Shown: piece after piece, positions 34,895 through 44,179 of the stretch
Layout: each line of letters opens with the position of its first letter
Numbering within the stretch: position 1 is the stretch's first letter
Origin: Pedobacter chinensis
Lineage (GTDB): Bacteria > Bacteroidota > Bacteroidia > Sphingobacteriales > Sphingobacteriaceae
Direction: 5' to 3'
Length of the DNA stretch: 64,000 bases
NCBI RefSeq assembly: GCF_003339865.1
Contig: NZ_QPKV01000003.1
Coordinates: 372,001 to 436,000 of the forward strand
Position numbers and translations under genes: made by a program
The notes under the pieces: model-generated
What the model saw: the letters and a program-made list of their open reading frames with translations, nothing else
Databases searched by the model: none
What the model was told of the DNA's origin: nothing

Positions 34895-36820
34895 CTAATC
34901 TGGAAACTTCCAACGAACAAAAGCTTCCATCGCTTCGTACTCCGCAAGGCCTAAATCATCGTAGGCTTTTGCGGTTTCGCGGTTGCGATCTTCGGCACGT
35001 TGCCAAAACTCTCTTGAATCATCGCCAGGAAAAACAGCTCTGTCTTTTTGGCTCTGGTGTTTGAAGATTGCGTACTTTTTGCGCTCCAACTCTTGAGGAG
35101 AGATCGGCACTGCCATTTCAATCTCGTGAGTTTCAAACTCATGCCAGGCACCACGATACATCCATAACCAACAATCCTGCGCCCAGGCCTCGGTTTTGCG
35201 TAAACGGGTTAGTGCAGCTAAAATGATATTGAAACAAACAATGTGTGTTCCATGAGGATCCTCAAAATCGCCGGCAGCAAAAACCTGTTGAGGTTTAACT
35301 TTTTGTAAAAGCTCTATCGTCAGTTCAATGTCGGCATTGGTAACAGGGTTTTTCTGGTTCTTTCCACTCTCATAGAATGGAAGCGCCTGAAAGTGGATAT
35401 GATCGTCCTCTAAACCGCAGTAACGTGCTCCTGCAATGGCTTCTCCCTTTCTGATCAATCCTTTTACAGTCTGGATTTCCGGGGTATCAACCTGATTGGG
35501 TTTCTTTTGCTCAATGAAAGTCCTCATTTTGTTATAAAGATCTTTCAATTGTGTGTTATCCATGCCCATCTTCTCAGTAAAATCTACATTGAACTCCACG
35601 AAGCGCAAAGCATCATCATCCCAAACAGCAGTGTTACCCGAGGTTTGATAAGCTACGTGAACATCATGTTTTTGATCAACCAATCGGATGAATGTACCGC
35701 CCATTGAGATTACATCATCATCCGGGTGTGGAGAAAAGATAATAACACGTTTTTTAGCAGGTTCAGCTCTTTCCGGACGCTGAGAATCATCAGCATTTGG
35801 TTTTCCGCCTGGCCAACCTGTAATGGTGTGCTGTAATTTATTGAAAATATGGATGTTGATATTATAAACCGGTCCCTTTTCAGTGGCCAGTTGTGCCATG
35901 CCATTGTTATTGTAGTCGTCTTCTGTTAATTTCAGGATTGGTTTTTTAAGTGTGTTCGCCAGCCAGATCACTGCTTTACGAATTAAGGCATCAGTCCAGA
36001 TACAATCCTTAACCAGCCAGGGCGTATCAAAACGAGTTAAATCTGATGCTGCAGGTTCATCCAGAATGAACTCCACATTATCTGATAGCTGAAGGAAAGT
36101 AGCAGGAACATCGCCAGAAATCTCTCCCTCAACAGCTTTTTTAATAATAGAAGCTTTTTTACGGCTCCAGGCCATCAATATAATCTCTCTGGCTTTGAAG
36201 ATCGTACCAATCCCCATTGTAATAGCTTTGGTTGGTACAAAACTTTTTCCGCCAAAATCCCTTGCTGCATCGCGGCGGGTAAGATCATCAAGAGTTACCA
36301 GGCGGGTTCCGGAGTTTGGCGCTGAACCAGGTTCATTAAAACCAATGTGACCTGTACGACCGATACCAAGAATCTGGATATCAAGCCCACCTAAATCGCC
36401 AATCTTCTTCTCGTAATCAAGACAAAAAGCCGGGATTTCCTCAAGAGGAAGTGTTCCATCGGGAATGTGAACATTATTTTTATCAATGTCAATATGATCG
36501 AAAAGGTTTTCGTTCATGAAGGTAACGTAACTTTGTGCCGCATTTGGCTGCATTGGATAATACTCATCCAAGTTGAAAGTAATTACATTCCTGAAACTTA
36601 AGCCCTCTTCTTTATGCAGTCTTACCAATTCGGAATAAACTGCAATTGGGGTTACACCTGTTGCTAAGCCCAGTACTGCAGGTGCATTGCTTGCTTGTTT
36701 TGATTTAATGAGGTTAGCGATTCGATGCGCCACATTAATTGAAGCAATTTTTGGATTTTCGAACACGCTCACAGGGAGTTTCTCGAAGCGTGTCTCCTCC
36801 AGTAGATTTAATCTAGCCAT
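34895..36820 (-). CDS. nagB: NagB-like glucosamine-6-phosphate deaminase fused to a PIG-L deacetylase domain
   Basis: A 641-aa cytosolic fusion. The N-terminal NagB-like domain (about 1-280) has the ring-handling motif FNLDEYYPM (D85) and GIGRTGHIGFNEPG (H158, E163). Where E. coli NagB has catalytic D141 (GNDGH), this protein has T156. The C-terminal PIG-L domain (about 355-641) has the zinc motif FSPHPDDD (H365, D368) and GDFEDPHGTH; such domains remove N-acetyl groups from GlcNAc-type sugars. The arrangement suggests deacetylation plus deamination of amino sugars in one chain, but the Thr substitution leaves deaminase activity uncertain. It is divergent from anmK, another amino-sugar gene. 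Confidence 0.88.
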   Translation of the reverse strand: MARLNLLEETRFEKLPVSVFENPKIASINVAHRIANLIKSKQASNAPAVLGLATGVTPIAVYSELVRLHKEEGLSFRNVITFNLDEYYPMQPNAAQSYVTFMNENLFDHIDIDKNNVHIPDGTLPLEEIPAFCLDYEKKIGDLGGLDIQILGIGRTGHIGFNEPGSAPNSGTRLVTLDDLTRRDAARDFGGKSFVPTKAITMGIGTIFKAREIILMAWSRKKASIIKKAVEGEISGDVPATFLQLSDNVEFILDEPAASDLTRFDTPWLVKDCIWTDALIRKAVIWLANTLKKPILKLTEDDYNNNGMAQLATEKGPVYNINIHIFNKLQHTITGWPGGKPNADDSQRPERAEPAKKRVIIFSPHPDDDVISMGGTFIRLVDQKHDVHVAYQTSGNTAVWDDDALRFVEFNVDFTEKMGMDNTQLKDLYNKMRTFIEQKKPNQVDTPEIQTVKGLIRKGEAIAGARYCGLEDDHIHFQALPFYESGKNQKNPVTNADIELTIELLQKVKPQQVFAAGDFEDPHGTHIVCFNIILAALTRLRKTEAWAQDCWLWMYRGAWHEFETHEIEMAVPISPQELERKKYAIFKHQSQKDRAVFPGDDSREFWQRAEDRNRETAKAYDDLGLAEYEAMEAFVRWKFPD

Positions 36821-36938
36821 TTTTTTTTATGGTTTTTAATGTACGGAGCAGTAAATATAGAGAGTTATGGCCAATTTTCAACAAAGGTTATTTACTTTTA
36901 TTGCAAGTATTGATATAAAATTCACTTAAGGCTGCAAA

Positions 36939-36948
36939 CAAACGTTTG
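36939..36948. promoter_or_regulatory. LacI-like palindrome before anmK
   Basis: CAAACGTTTG is a perfect 10-bp palindrome with the same CAAnCGnTTG core as the LacI-type sites of the xylan locus. It lies 22 bp before the anmK ATG. It could be the site of another LacI-family protein or chance. Confidence 0.35.
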
Positions 36949-36969
36949 ATCATTTTTTAGGAACCACTT

Positions 36970-38166
36970 ATGAACATCCAAATACAAAACCTATACACTA
37001 AAGCTCAAAAGGAACATCGTTTAATTATTGGATTAATGAGCGGAACCTCTATGGATGGATTGGATATTGCGCTTTGTGAGGTGAGTGGAAACGGAGCCGA
37101 CACCAGCATACAGATACTGGCCTTTAAAACCGGTGAATACACTGATGATTTCAGATCTAAAATTAAAGCCGTTTTTTCGAAAAAACAGGTTGACCTGGAA
37201 TTGGTTTGTCTCATGAATGAACACATTGCGAATACCCATGCCGAATTAATTAATGCTGCATTAAAAGAATGGGATTACAAAAACGAAGATGTAGATTTTA
37301 TCGCAAGTCATGGTCAGACCATTTTTCATGCACCTAAATCGCTGCATAAACTAAACGATTATCCAAATGGTACGTTGCAGATAGGAGATGGAGATCATAT
37401 CGCCGTTAAAACCGGAATTATAACGCTTTCTGATTTCAGACAAAAACATTTAGCCGCAGGGGGCGAGGGAGCGCCATTGGCGGTTTATGGAGATTATTTA
37501 ATGTTCTCCAAAAAGAATGAAGATCGGGTAATGCTTAACATAGGTGGCATTGCCAATTTTACATATTTGCCAGGAAACCTCGATGCATCTGAAATTTTTT
37601 CTACAGATGTTGGCCCGGGGAATACTTTAATGGATCAATTCATGCAGCAACATTTTAATCAGTTTTATGATAAAAATGCACAGGTTGCGAAATCCGGCAG
37701 CCTAAATGATGAGTTGTTGGCAGCATTGCTAAAATGCGATTTTTTTGAAATCGGTTTTCCAAAAACCACGGGGCCGGAGTTGTTTAATTTGGATTATTTG
37801 AGGAATGCTCAAAAACGCTCATTAACTGAAAACATTAACGCTGAAGATGTGATGGCAACCTTATGTCATTTTTCGGCAAACACCATTTCAAATGCCATAA
37901 AAAAATGCTTTGGGATCGATGCAAAAGCCCAAATTTTTATGAGTGGCGGGGGCATGCATAATCCACTTTTGGTAGAGTTGCTAAAAAACAACCTCCCGAA
38001 CTCAAATTTTCTTACCACCGATGATTTGGGTATTAATCCTGATGCGAAGGAAGCCGTTCTATTTGCAGTATTAGCTAATGAAACGCTTTGCGGTAAACCT
38101 ATAAATTTTGGAAACAGGCAAGGTGTCCCGTCTGTTTGCATGGGTAAAATTAGTTTGCCAGAATAG
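36970..38166 (+). CDS. anmK: Anhydro-N-acetylmuramic acid kinase
   Basis: AnmK opens and phosphorylates 1,6-anhydro-MurNAc to MurNAc-6-phosphate during cell-wall recycling. Its 398 aa are normal to slightly long. Seen: the ATP-binding start IGLMSGTSMDGLDIALCEV, ASHGQTIFH, GDGDHIAVKTG, catalytic Asp in STDVGPGNTLMDQ and FMSGGGMHNPLL. It is divergent from nagB-PIG-L with about 150 bp between them. The product feeds the GlcNAc-6-P/GlcN-6-P pool on which the neighbour may act. It converges on the next gene with only 7 bp between stops. Confidence 0.95.
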   Translation: MNIQIQNLYTKAQKEHRLIIGLMSGTSMDGLDIALCEVSGNGADTSIQILAFKTGEYTDDFRSKIKAVFSKKQVDLELVCLMNEHIANTHAELINAALKEWDYKNEDVDFIASHGQTIFHAPKSLHKLNDYPNGTLQIGDGDHIAVKTGIITLSDFRQKHLAAGGEGAPLAVYGDYLMFSKKNEDRVMLNIGGIANFTYLPGNLDASEIFSTDVGPGNTLMDQFMQQHFNQFYDKNAQVAKSGSLNDELLAALLKCDFFEIGFPKTTGPELFNLDYLRNAQKRSLTENINAEDVMATLCHFSANTISNAIKKCFGIDAKAQIFMSGGGMHNPLLVELLKNNLPNSNFLTTDDLGINPDAKEAVLFAVLANETLCGKPINFGNRQGVPSVCMGKISLPE

Positions 38167-38173
38167 TTGAAGT

Positions 38174-40867
38174 CTAATCTACTTTATCAATATATACCTT
38201 TCTTGCTAAATTACCAAAAGCATCTATTCCTTCTATAACCACCCTGTAATTCCCTTTTTCTCTAGGTTCCTGATATTCAAAACTCGCTAAGCCTTCTTTA
38301 TCAGAAATAATATTAGGGTTCCAAAAGATAGTGCTTCGAAAATCTCTGGCATCTTTTTGCATCGGATTGTACTTTGGGCTGTAAAATTCTTTGGAAACAT
38401 AATAACCCATCGGACTATAGGATGCAATTCCTGGCATTATTTGGTTCTTGTAAGAAGATCTGGTTCCTTTTTTAGTTGTAATGATGATAACACCCTTGTC
38501 TACTCCATATGCTGCTGTTAGTGCCGCATTTTTCAATACTTCTATGCTTTTAACATCTTGAGGAGGTATTTCCTGCAAAATAGTTGGGTCAACTTGTGCC
38601 CCATCAATTATTAATAGCATAGGAGTTGCTATATCATCCGGAACTGAACTTCTTGACAGATAAGCCATCTTATCCTTAATAATCACCCCCATAACCCTTC
38701 CTTCTATCCACTTAGGGAGATCGAAGGCAGTCACTAAATCGTCTTCTGCTATAACAACATCAGCTACACCAGGACCATTGTAGTTTGATGATTCTGTAAT
38801 TGTTTTCCTGGTGGCAGTTATATTAACTGTTTCCAGATTTACCGTGCTTTTTAAAACACCCAATCTGGTTAATTCTTTAGTATAATTTTGATTATGCTGT
38901 AAATAGGGCAACATGCTACCATTAACATTTATTTCCAGATCAGCACTGTTTTTATTAATTGTTATTGCTTGGTACGGATTAGCGTCAAGTGTAATTTTTA
39001 AAGATTTTTGATCTTTTTCAGAGTCTGCTTTAATAATGAATCTGGTAGAGTCTTTAAAGGTTAGTTTATCAAAATTAAACCTTCCCTGATTGTCGGTAAA
39101 TGTATCGAGAGAAATTATACCATTAGCTTTTGATGATGAAAAAAGTTGTATTTTTATTTTTTCGGCTGGTTTTGATGTTCTCGTTGTAACTGTTCCGCTT
39201 ATTTGTAAAAATTTTTCAGGAAGAAAGGTAATTGGAATTGTTTTAGCTTGAAGGAAATTTTTCCATATAAAGCGCCGCCAACCTTGTGTAAGTAATAAAA
39301 GATCTAAGTTATTCTTGCTTTCTATGCTTTCTGTCAGGAAATAATAATTAGGTTTCTCCACATATCCAGCTAAATCAGAAGTCAACAATAAATCAGTAAA
39401 AATGTTGCTTTCATTTAATTCATCTGGTTTGATCTTAGTTATGTTATTTATCGAAACAGAGAAACTTCCACTGACTGGTTTTCCATCAAGAGAAGATTTA
39501 AAAGTTTTTTTTTCTTGAGCATCTTTTCCTTTAGTTGTTTGCATTAGGTCTATATTTAATTTCCCCAATTGATTTTTTATAAATAACAATCTTTCACAAA
39601 CAGGTTGATTGTTTTCTGCCAATAAGGTTACCGTTAATATGCCAGAAGGAAGCTTAATTTTAGGGATTGTTGTGGAAATTAACTGCTTAGACGCACTGAA
39701 TTGCGTGCTAAACATCACTTTGTTATTGTGTTGGGCAATCAGTTTAAGATCCCCTTTCGCTACTAACCCTTCACTTATAAAAATTTTTACGCCAATTTTG
39801 GTGCTATCGGTATTGTTTACAGCTAAGGCATACCCTTTCGGTAACGCTCCCCCAATGGGAAATATTTTTTCAGACCCATCAGAAAATCTCACTAGCGCAT
39901 TATAAGTGTGACCTGATTGAGGGTTAAGTATAAAACTTCCCATGCCTAAATGTTGTGCCTTACTATCGGTAATCAGGGCGCCGTCAGTATCCTTAATGGT
40001 AACTGAAACATTTTCTCCTAAGCCATTATTATTAGTCGCTTTAAAAGCAATCTTTGTTGGTATATTCTCTAGTAAATTTCCTCCCTCCGGGAAAAATTGA
40101 ATATCGACTTGATTTGATATTTGATTGATTAGAATGTGCTTGCTTGCCGATTGACTTCCTGTGAGGGCTATATTGGCGATGATTTCTCCGGCATTAAAAT
40201 TTCTTATGTCTGCAGTAAATTTAATTTCAATTTCACCATCATTATCTGTTGTTGCTTTGCCTTTGGCATTAAATTGATTATTTAATCTAACTTCATAAGT
40301 TACCATGTTTCCCCGGTAGGGCATTCCATTTTTATCAGTGAATTTCGTTTTGCTGTAAACAACAGATGTATTGTTTTCAGTAAGAAAACGATAGCTGGTA
40401 TTTGTAAAAACATTATTAGACCAGGCATTTCCAATCTTAATTACCTTATCGTAGAAAAATTCCTGGCCATCATTTCTCATCCAGTTGGTATATGCTCGGA
40501 TACGATAATTTCCTTCAGGCAAAGAATCGGAAAGTTTAAAATCTCCCCAGCCTAAACCATAAGTTAATGGGATTTTTAGTTTCTTAGTAAAATTGCCTCT
40601 CTCATTTATTAATTCTATTTGTAATGCGTTACTAATTTCTGTAGGGGCATTCGTGTAACTGTCTATCACATATGCTTTAAACCAAATATCATCTCCAATC
40701 GCATAATAAGGCTTATCTAAATGAAGATGAATTTTTTCGTAATGTCTTTTTTGATTATACTCTTCTATTCTTCTGAGAAATTTTTCGAATTGACTTTCTT
40801 CTTTAAAACCAATAAAAAGTGTTGGTAAGATCAAAAGCAACAAAGCTGTAATGGTGGTTTTTCTCAT
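38174..40867 (-). CDS. MG2-domain protein with TonB-receptor plug domain
   Basis: An 897-aa envelope protein of unknown function. Order: N-terminal signal or anchor (about 1-20); an alpha-2-macroglobulin MG2-like domain (about 45-150, LHLDKPYYAIGDDIWFKAYV); further beta-sandwich repeats (about 150-600); a carboxypeptidase-like domain; then a TonB plug-like domain (about 700-800, PPQDVKSIEVLKNAALTAAYGVDKG); and a short C-terminal domain (YRVVIEGIDAFGNLARKVYI). It has no beta-barrel, so it cannot be a transporter by itself. Such proteins are common in Bacteroidota, but no role is established; surface assembly or a decoy plug partner are guesses. It diverges from the second susC. Confidence 0.82.
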   Translation of the reverse strand: MRKTTITALLLLILPTLFIGFKEESQFEKFLRRIEEYNQKRHYEKIHLHLDKPYYAIGDDIWFKAYVIDSYTNAPTEISNALQIELINERGNFTKKLKIPLTYGLGWGDFKLSDSLPEGNYRIRAYTNWMRNDGQEFFYDKVIKIGNAWSNNVFTNTSYRFLTENNTSVVYSKTKFTDKNGMPYRGNMVTYEVRLNNQFNAKGKATTDNDGEIEIKFTADIRNFNAGEIIANIALTGSQSASKHILINQISNQVDIQFFPEGGNLLENIPTKIAFKATNNNGLGENVSVTIKDTDGALITDSKAQHLGMGSFILNPQSGHTYNALVRFSDGSEKIFPIGGALPKGYALAVNNTDSTKIGVKIFISEGLVAKGDLKLIAQHNNKVMFSTQFSASKQLISTTIPKIKLPSGILTVTLLAENNQPVCERLLFIKNQLGKLNIDLMQTTKGKDAQEKKTFKSSLDGKPVSGSFSVSINNITKIKPDELNESNIFTDLLLTSDLAGYVEKPNYYFLTESIESKNNLDLLLLTQGWRRFIWKNFLQAKTIPITFLPEKFLQISGTVTTRTSKPAEKIKIQLFSSSKANGIISLDTFTDNQGRFNFDKLTFKDSTRFIIKADSEKDQKSLKITLDANPYQAITINKNSADLEINVNGSMLPYLQHNQNYTKELTRLGVLKSTVNLETVNITATRKTITESSNYNGPGVADVVIAEDDLVTAFDLPKWIEGRVMGVIIKDKMAYLSRSSVPDDIATPMLLIIDGAQVDPTILQEIPPQDVKSIEVLKNAALTAAYGVDKGVIIITTKKGTRSSYKNQIMPGIASYSPMGYYVSKEFYSPKYNPMQKDARDFRSTIFWNPNIISDKEGLASFEYQEPREKGNYRVVIEGIDAFGNLARKVYIDKVD

Positions 40868-40975
40868 AGTGGGAACGTTGATATGGGGGTTGGAAATTAA
40901 TCACAATTTACGAATTGATATCTAATTTGATGTATTTCAAATGATTATTGTATACTTCTTTACACCTAATAAAAA

Positions 40976-41005
40976 TTTGCTTTATGAGGTATTTTGTTAA
41001 ATTTG
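40976..41005 (+). promoter_or_regulatory. Promoter of the second susC/susD pair
   Basis: TTTG at 40976-40979 and TAAATTTG at 40998-41005, 18 bp apart, both exact matches to the Bacteroidota -33/-7 consensus. Transcription would start near 41012, about 30 bp before the ATG at 41041. Confidence 0.7.
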
Positions 41006-41040
41006 TTTAAACCTAATCTTAACAGAAAAAACCAAATTTT

Positions 41041-44000
41041 ATGGAAAAAAGTTACCTAAAATGGTCAACAAGATTTTTTGCAATTTTGATGATCCCATTT
41101 CTGCTGCTTTTATTTACAGAAATGGCACAGGCACAGAGCAAACGCTATACCATTAGCGGTAAAGTAACCGATGCCTCAAATAATGATCCCATTCCGGGAG
41201 TTGTAGTTAAAATTTTAAACACAAATTTAGCGACAAGCACCAATTCTGGAGGAACGTATTCTTTCTCGGTAGATTTAACACCAGGAAATTATCAGATTCA
41301 ATTCTCTTTTGTAGGCTACAAAAGCAAAACACAGGCAATAAACTTAGACGTTAATGCTCAGGTACTCGTCAATACTACTCTCAGTACAGATGCGGTTGGT
41401 TTGGATGAAGTAATTGTAACAGGAACATCTCAAGGAACAACCAGAAAGCAACTCGGTAGTTATGTCAGCACAGTAAAGGGCGATGATTTGAATAAAGCAC
41501 CAAGCGGAAATGCCTTAGCTTCGTTGCAAGGAAAAACGCCTGGGGCTCAGATTAGTCAGAATTCTGGAGATCCGGCAGGTGGAATCTCGGTACGTTTGAG
41601 GGGAGTGAGTTCGGTTAACTCTTCATCTGAACCGTTATATATTATTGATGGTGTAATTGTAAATAACTCAACTACCAGGGTAACAAATACATCTGGTAAT
41701 TATGATGGAACTAATTTCGTAGGCAATATTGGACAAAATAGAATGGTTGATATTAATCCTGCAGATATAGACCGTATTGAGGTTTTGAATGGCGCTGCTG
41801 CGGCTGCAATTTATGGTTCCAGAGCAAATGCAGGGGTTATTCAAATTTTTACCAAGAGAGGTAAAACCGGAGAGCCTCAGGTAAGTTTTAATACCAGTTT
41901 AACCATTAGCGAGCTTCGTAAGCAAATTGAAGTAAACCAGGCACCTATAAAATTTGGTGGATCGGTGGATTTGGAGACACAAGATATTCTGACACCTGCA
42001 CTAACCACAACTACCCCAGTTACCAGGTATAATTATCAGGATTATATTTTTCAAACCGGTGTAGGTACAGATAATTCAGTGTCAGTATCCGGAGGAAATG
42101 ATAACACTAAGTTTTATACCTCTGCCGGTTATTTCTATAATCAAGGGATAATTAAAAATACCGATTTCAAACGAATGAATTTTAGGGCTAACCTTGACCA
42201 AACAATCAATAAATGGGCAAAAATGACAGCCGGTTTCAACTATATACACAGCGATGCAAATGAGAAGCCTGATGGTAATTCTTTTTTCTCGCCAATGAAT
42301 TCCGTAACGATTATTGGTAACTTTCATGATCTGTTCACAAGAGATGCACTCGGTAATTTAAAGGCAGTTGGCGAGCGGGGCCGTGTAAATCCAGTATCGG
42401 TAATAGAAGACATCAAACAACGTCAATTCACTAATCGGATTATTGCAAATGCCGGATTAAAACTGACCCCTGTTAAAAATTTAACTGTTGATTACACCAT
42501 GGGGGTTGATAACTCCATTCAAAATGGAACCACTTATATTCCACCATTTGCTTATAATGTAAGTACAGGTTTTTATGGAGGTGGCCCAACTTTAGATCCG
42601 TCTTTAAATGGTTATGCCAGCGCTGCAAATGCAACCACAACGCTATTTAATAATGAATTGAATTTTACTTACGACACGAAGATCTCGGACTTGTTAAGCT
42701 CAACTACGCAGCTTGGTGGTTCATACCAATATCAAAAAGATCTTTATAGCTTATTAAATGGCCGTGGTTTAGCTCCATTTGTTCAGGTTGTAAATGGTGC
42801 AAGTACAATTTTGCCTAATAATGATAGTCGATCAGAATTTTCAATCAGCGGTGCGTATTTACAACAAAACTTTAAGTACAAAGATCATTTATTTATAACG
42901 GGAGCAATCCGGGTAGATCAATCTACGGTATTTGGAGAAGACAATAGAACCCAATTCTATCCGAAAGCGAATATGAGCTATGTTTTATCATCAGCTGATT
43001 ATTGGAAAGATTCAGGAGTTTCATCTTGGTGGAATGCTTTTAAATTGAGAGCTGCATACGGCGAATCGGGCAACTTAACGGGTATTGGGGCATATGATCG
43101 TTTCAATGTTTATTCGCCAGGATCGCTCAATAGTAAAACATCACTAACATCGAGCGGAACATTAGCCAATACCAGTGTAAAACCCGAGCGTCAAAAAGAG
43201 CTTGAAGTAGGTACTGATATGTCATTTTTTAACAATCGTTTGGGGTTAACATTCAGTTACTATAATAAGAGTGTTAAAGATTTATTGTTAGGAGTGGTAA
43301 TTGCTCCGACTACAGGTTTCTCAAGTCTGCTGGATAATATTGGTGGTACGCTTAAGAATAAAGGTATTGAGTTGATGCTTACAGGGATGCCGGTAAAAAC
43401 TCAGAATTTCTCCTGGACTTCTACCTTGATTTACAATAGGAATAGAAATAAAATTGTTGGGTCAGGTGCGCAAAGGCTGATTTCAACAAATGCCGGTGCA
43501 CCGGTTTCCATTACAGATGGTTATCCGGTGGGCGTGTTCTACGGAACTTTCTTTGCTCGAAATCCTGATGGAAGCTTACTGACAACCCCACAAGGTATTC
43601 CTTTAACAGAAAGGGGAATTCAAAAATCTGCAACAGAATATGAAGTGCAAAGAGATGCCAGCGGCCAGCCTATTGGAACTGTTTTACGTAAGATTGTAGG
43701 TGATCCCAATCCAGATTACACCGGATCATTTGTAAATGATTTTACTTACAAAAAGTTGAGCTTACATATACAATTAGACGCGGTACAAGGTGGAGATGTT
43801 TGGAATGCAGACTGGAGAACCCGCCAAGGGGTAGGCAATGGAAAAGTAACTGAAGCAGAAAATTTAGGCCAATTACCAAGAGGTTATATTGCAGGAGCAT
43901 ATAATGTAGAAGAGTGGCGTGTTGATGATGGATCTTTCGTAAAGTTAAGGGAAATTTCATTGAGCTATAATATTGGCCAGGTAAAATTTATTAAAAGCTT

Positions 44001-44163
44001 AACAGTTAATATAAGTGGTAGAAACTTGATTTCGTGGGACAATTACAAGGGTTATGACCCTGAATTAAATTCAGGAGGACAATCAACAATTTTAAGAAAT
44101 ATCGATTTTGGTTCAGTGCCTATTCCACGTACTTTCTCTTTGGGTTTACAAGCAAGATTCTAA
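41041..44163 (+). CDS. SusC-like TonB-dependent transporter 2
   Basis: A 1040-aa outer-membrane importer: signal peptide (about 1-31, EMAQAQ), regulatory domain (about 35-120, ISGKVTDASNNDPIPG), TonB plug (about 125-245, DEVIVTGTSQGTTRKQLGSYV and VLNGAAAAAIYGSRANAG) and a barrel ending TFSLGLQARF. Its partner susD follows after 16 bp and a terminator then closes the unit, so this pair carries no enzyme gene. Substrate is unknown; neighbours (anmK, nagB fusion, GH29, GH92, GH2) hint at amino-sugar or glycoprotein glycans, but the promoter shows no shared operator. Confidence 0.95.
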   Translation: MEKSYLKWSTRFFAILMIPFLLLLFTEMAQAQSKRYTISGKVTDASNNDPIPGVVVKILNTNLATSTNSGGTYSFSVDLTPGNYQIQFSFVGYKSKTQAINLDVNAQVLVNTTLSTDAVGLDEVIVTGTSQGTTRKQLGSYVSTVKGDDLNKAPSGNALASLQGKTPGAQISQNSGDPAGGISVRLRGVSSVNSSSEPLYIIDGVIVNNSTTRVTNTSGNYDGTNFVGNIGQNRMVDINPADIDRIEVLNGAAAAAIYGSRANAGVIQIFTKRGKTGEPQVSFNTSLTISELRKQIEVNQAPIKFGGSVDLETQDILTPALTTTTPVTRYNYQDYIFQTGVGTDNSVSVSGGNDNTKFYTSAGYFYNQGIIKNTDFKRMNFRANLDQTINKWAKMTAGFNYIHSDANEKPDGNSFFSPMNSVTIIGNFHDLFTRDALGNLKAVGERGRVNPVSVIEDIKQRQFTNRIIANAGLKLTPVKNLTVDYTMGVDNSIQNGTTYIPPFAYNVSTGFYGGGPTLDPSLNGYASAANATTTLFNNELNFTYDTKISDLLSSTTQLGGSYQYQKDLYSLLNGRGLAPFVQVVNGASTILPNNDSRSEFSISGAYLQQNFKYKDHLFITGAIRVDQSTVFGEDNRTQFYPKANMSYVLSSADYWKDSGVSSWWNAFKLRAAYGESGNLTGIGAYDRFNVYSPGSLNSKTSLTSSGTLANTSVKPERQKELEVGTDMSFFNNRLGLTFSYYNKSVKDLLLGVVIAPTTGFSSLLDNIGGTLKNKGIELMLTGMPVKTQNFSWTSTLIYNRNRNKIVGSGAQRLISTNAGAPVSITDGYPVGVFYGTFFARNPDGSLLTTPQGIPLTERGIQKSATEYEVQRDASGQPIGTVLRKIVGDPNPDYTGSFVNDFTYKKLSLHIQLDAVQGGDVWNADWRTRQGVGNGKVTEAENLGQLPRGYIAGAYNVEEWRVDDGSFVKLREISLSYNIGQVKFIKSLTVNISGRNLISWDNYKGYDPELNSGGQSTILRNIDFGSVPIPRTFSLGLQARF

Positions 44164-44179
44164 TTAAAAACGATTTGTT

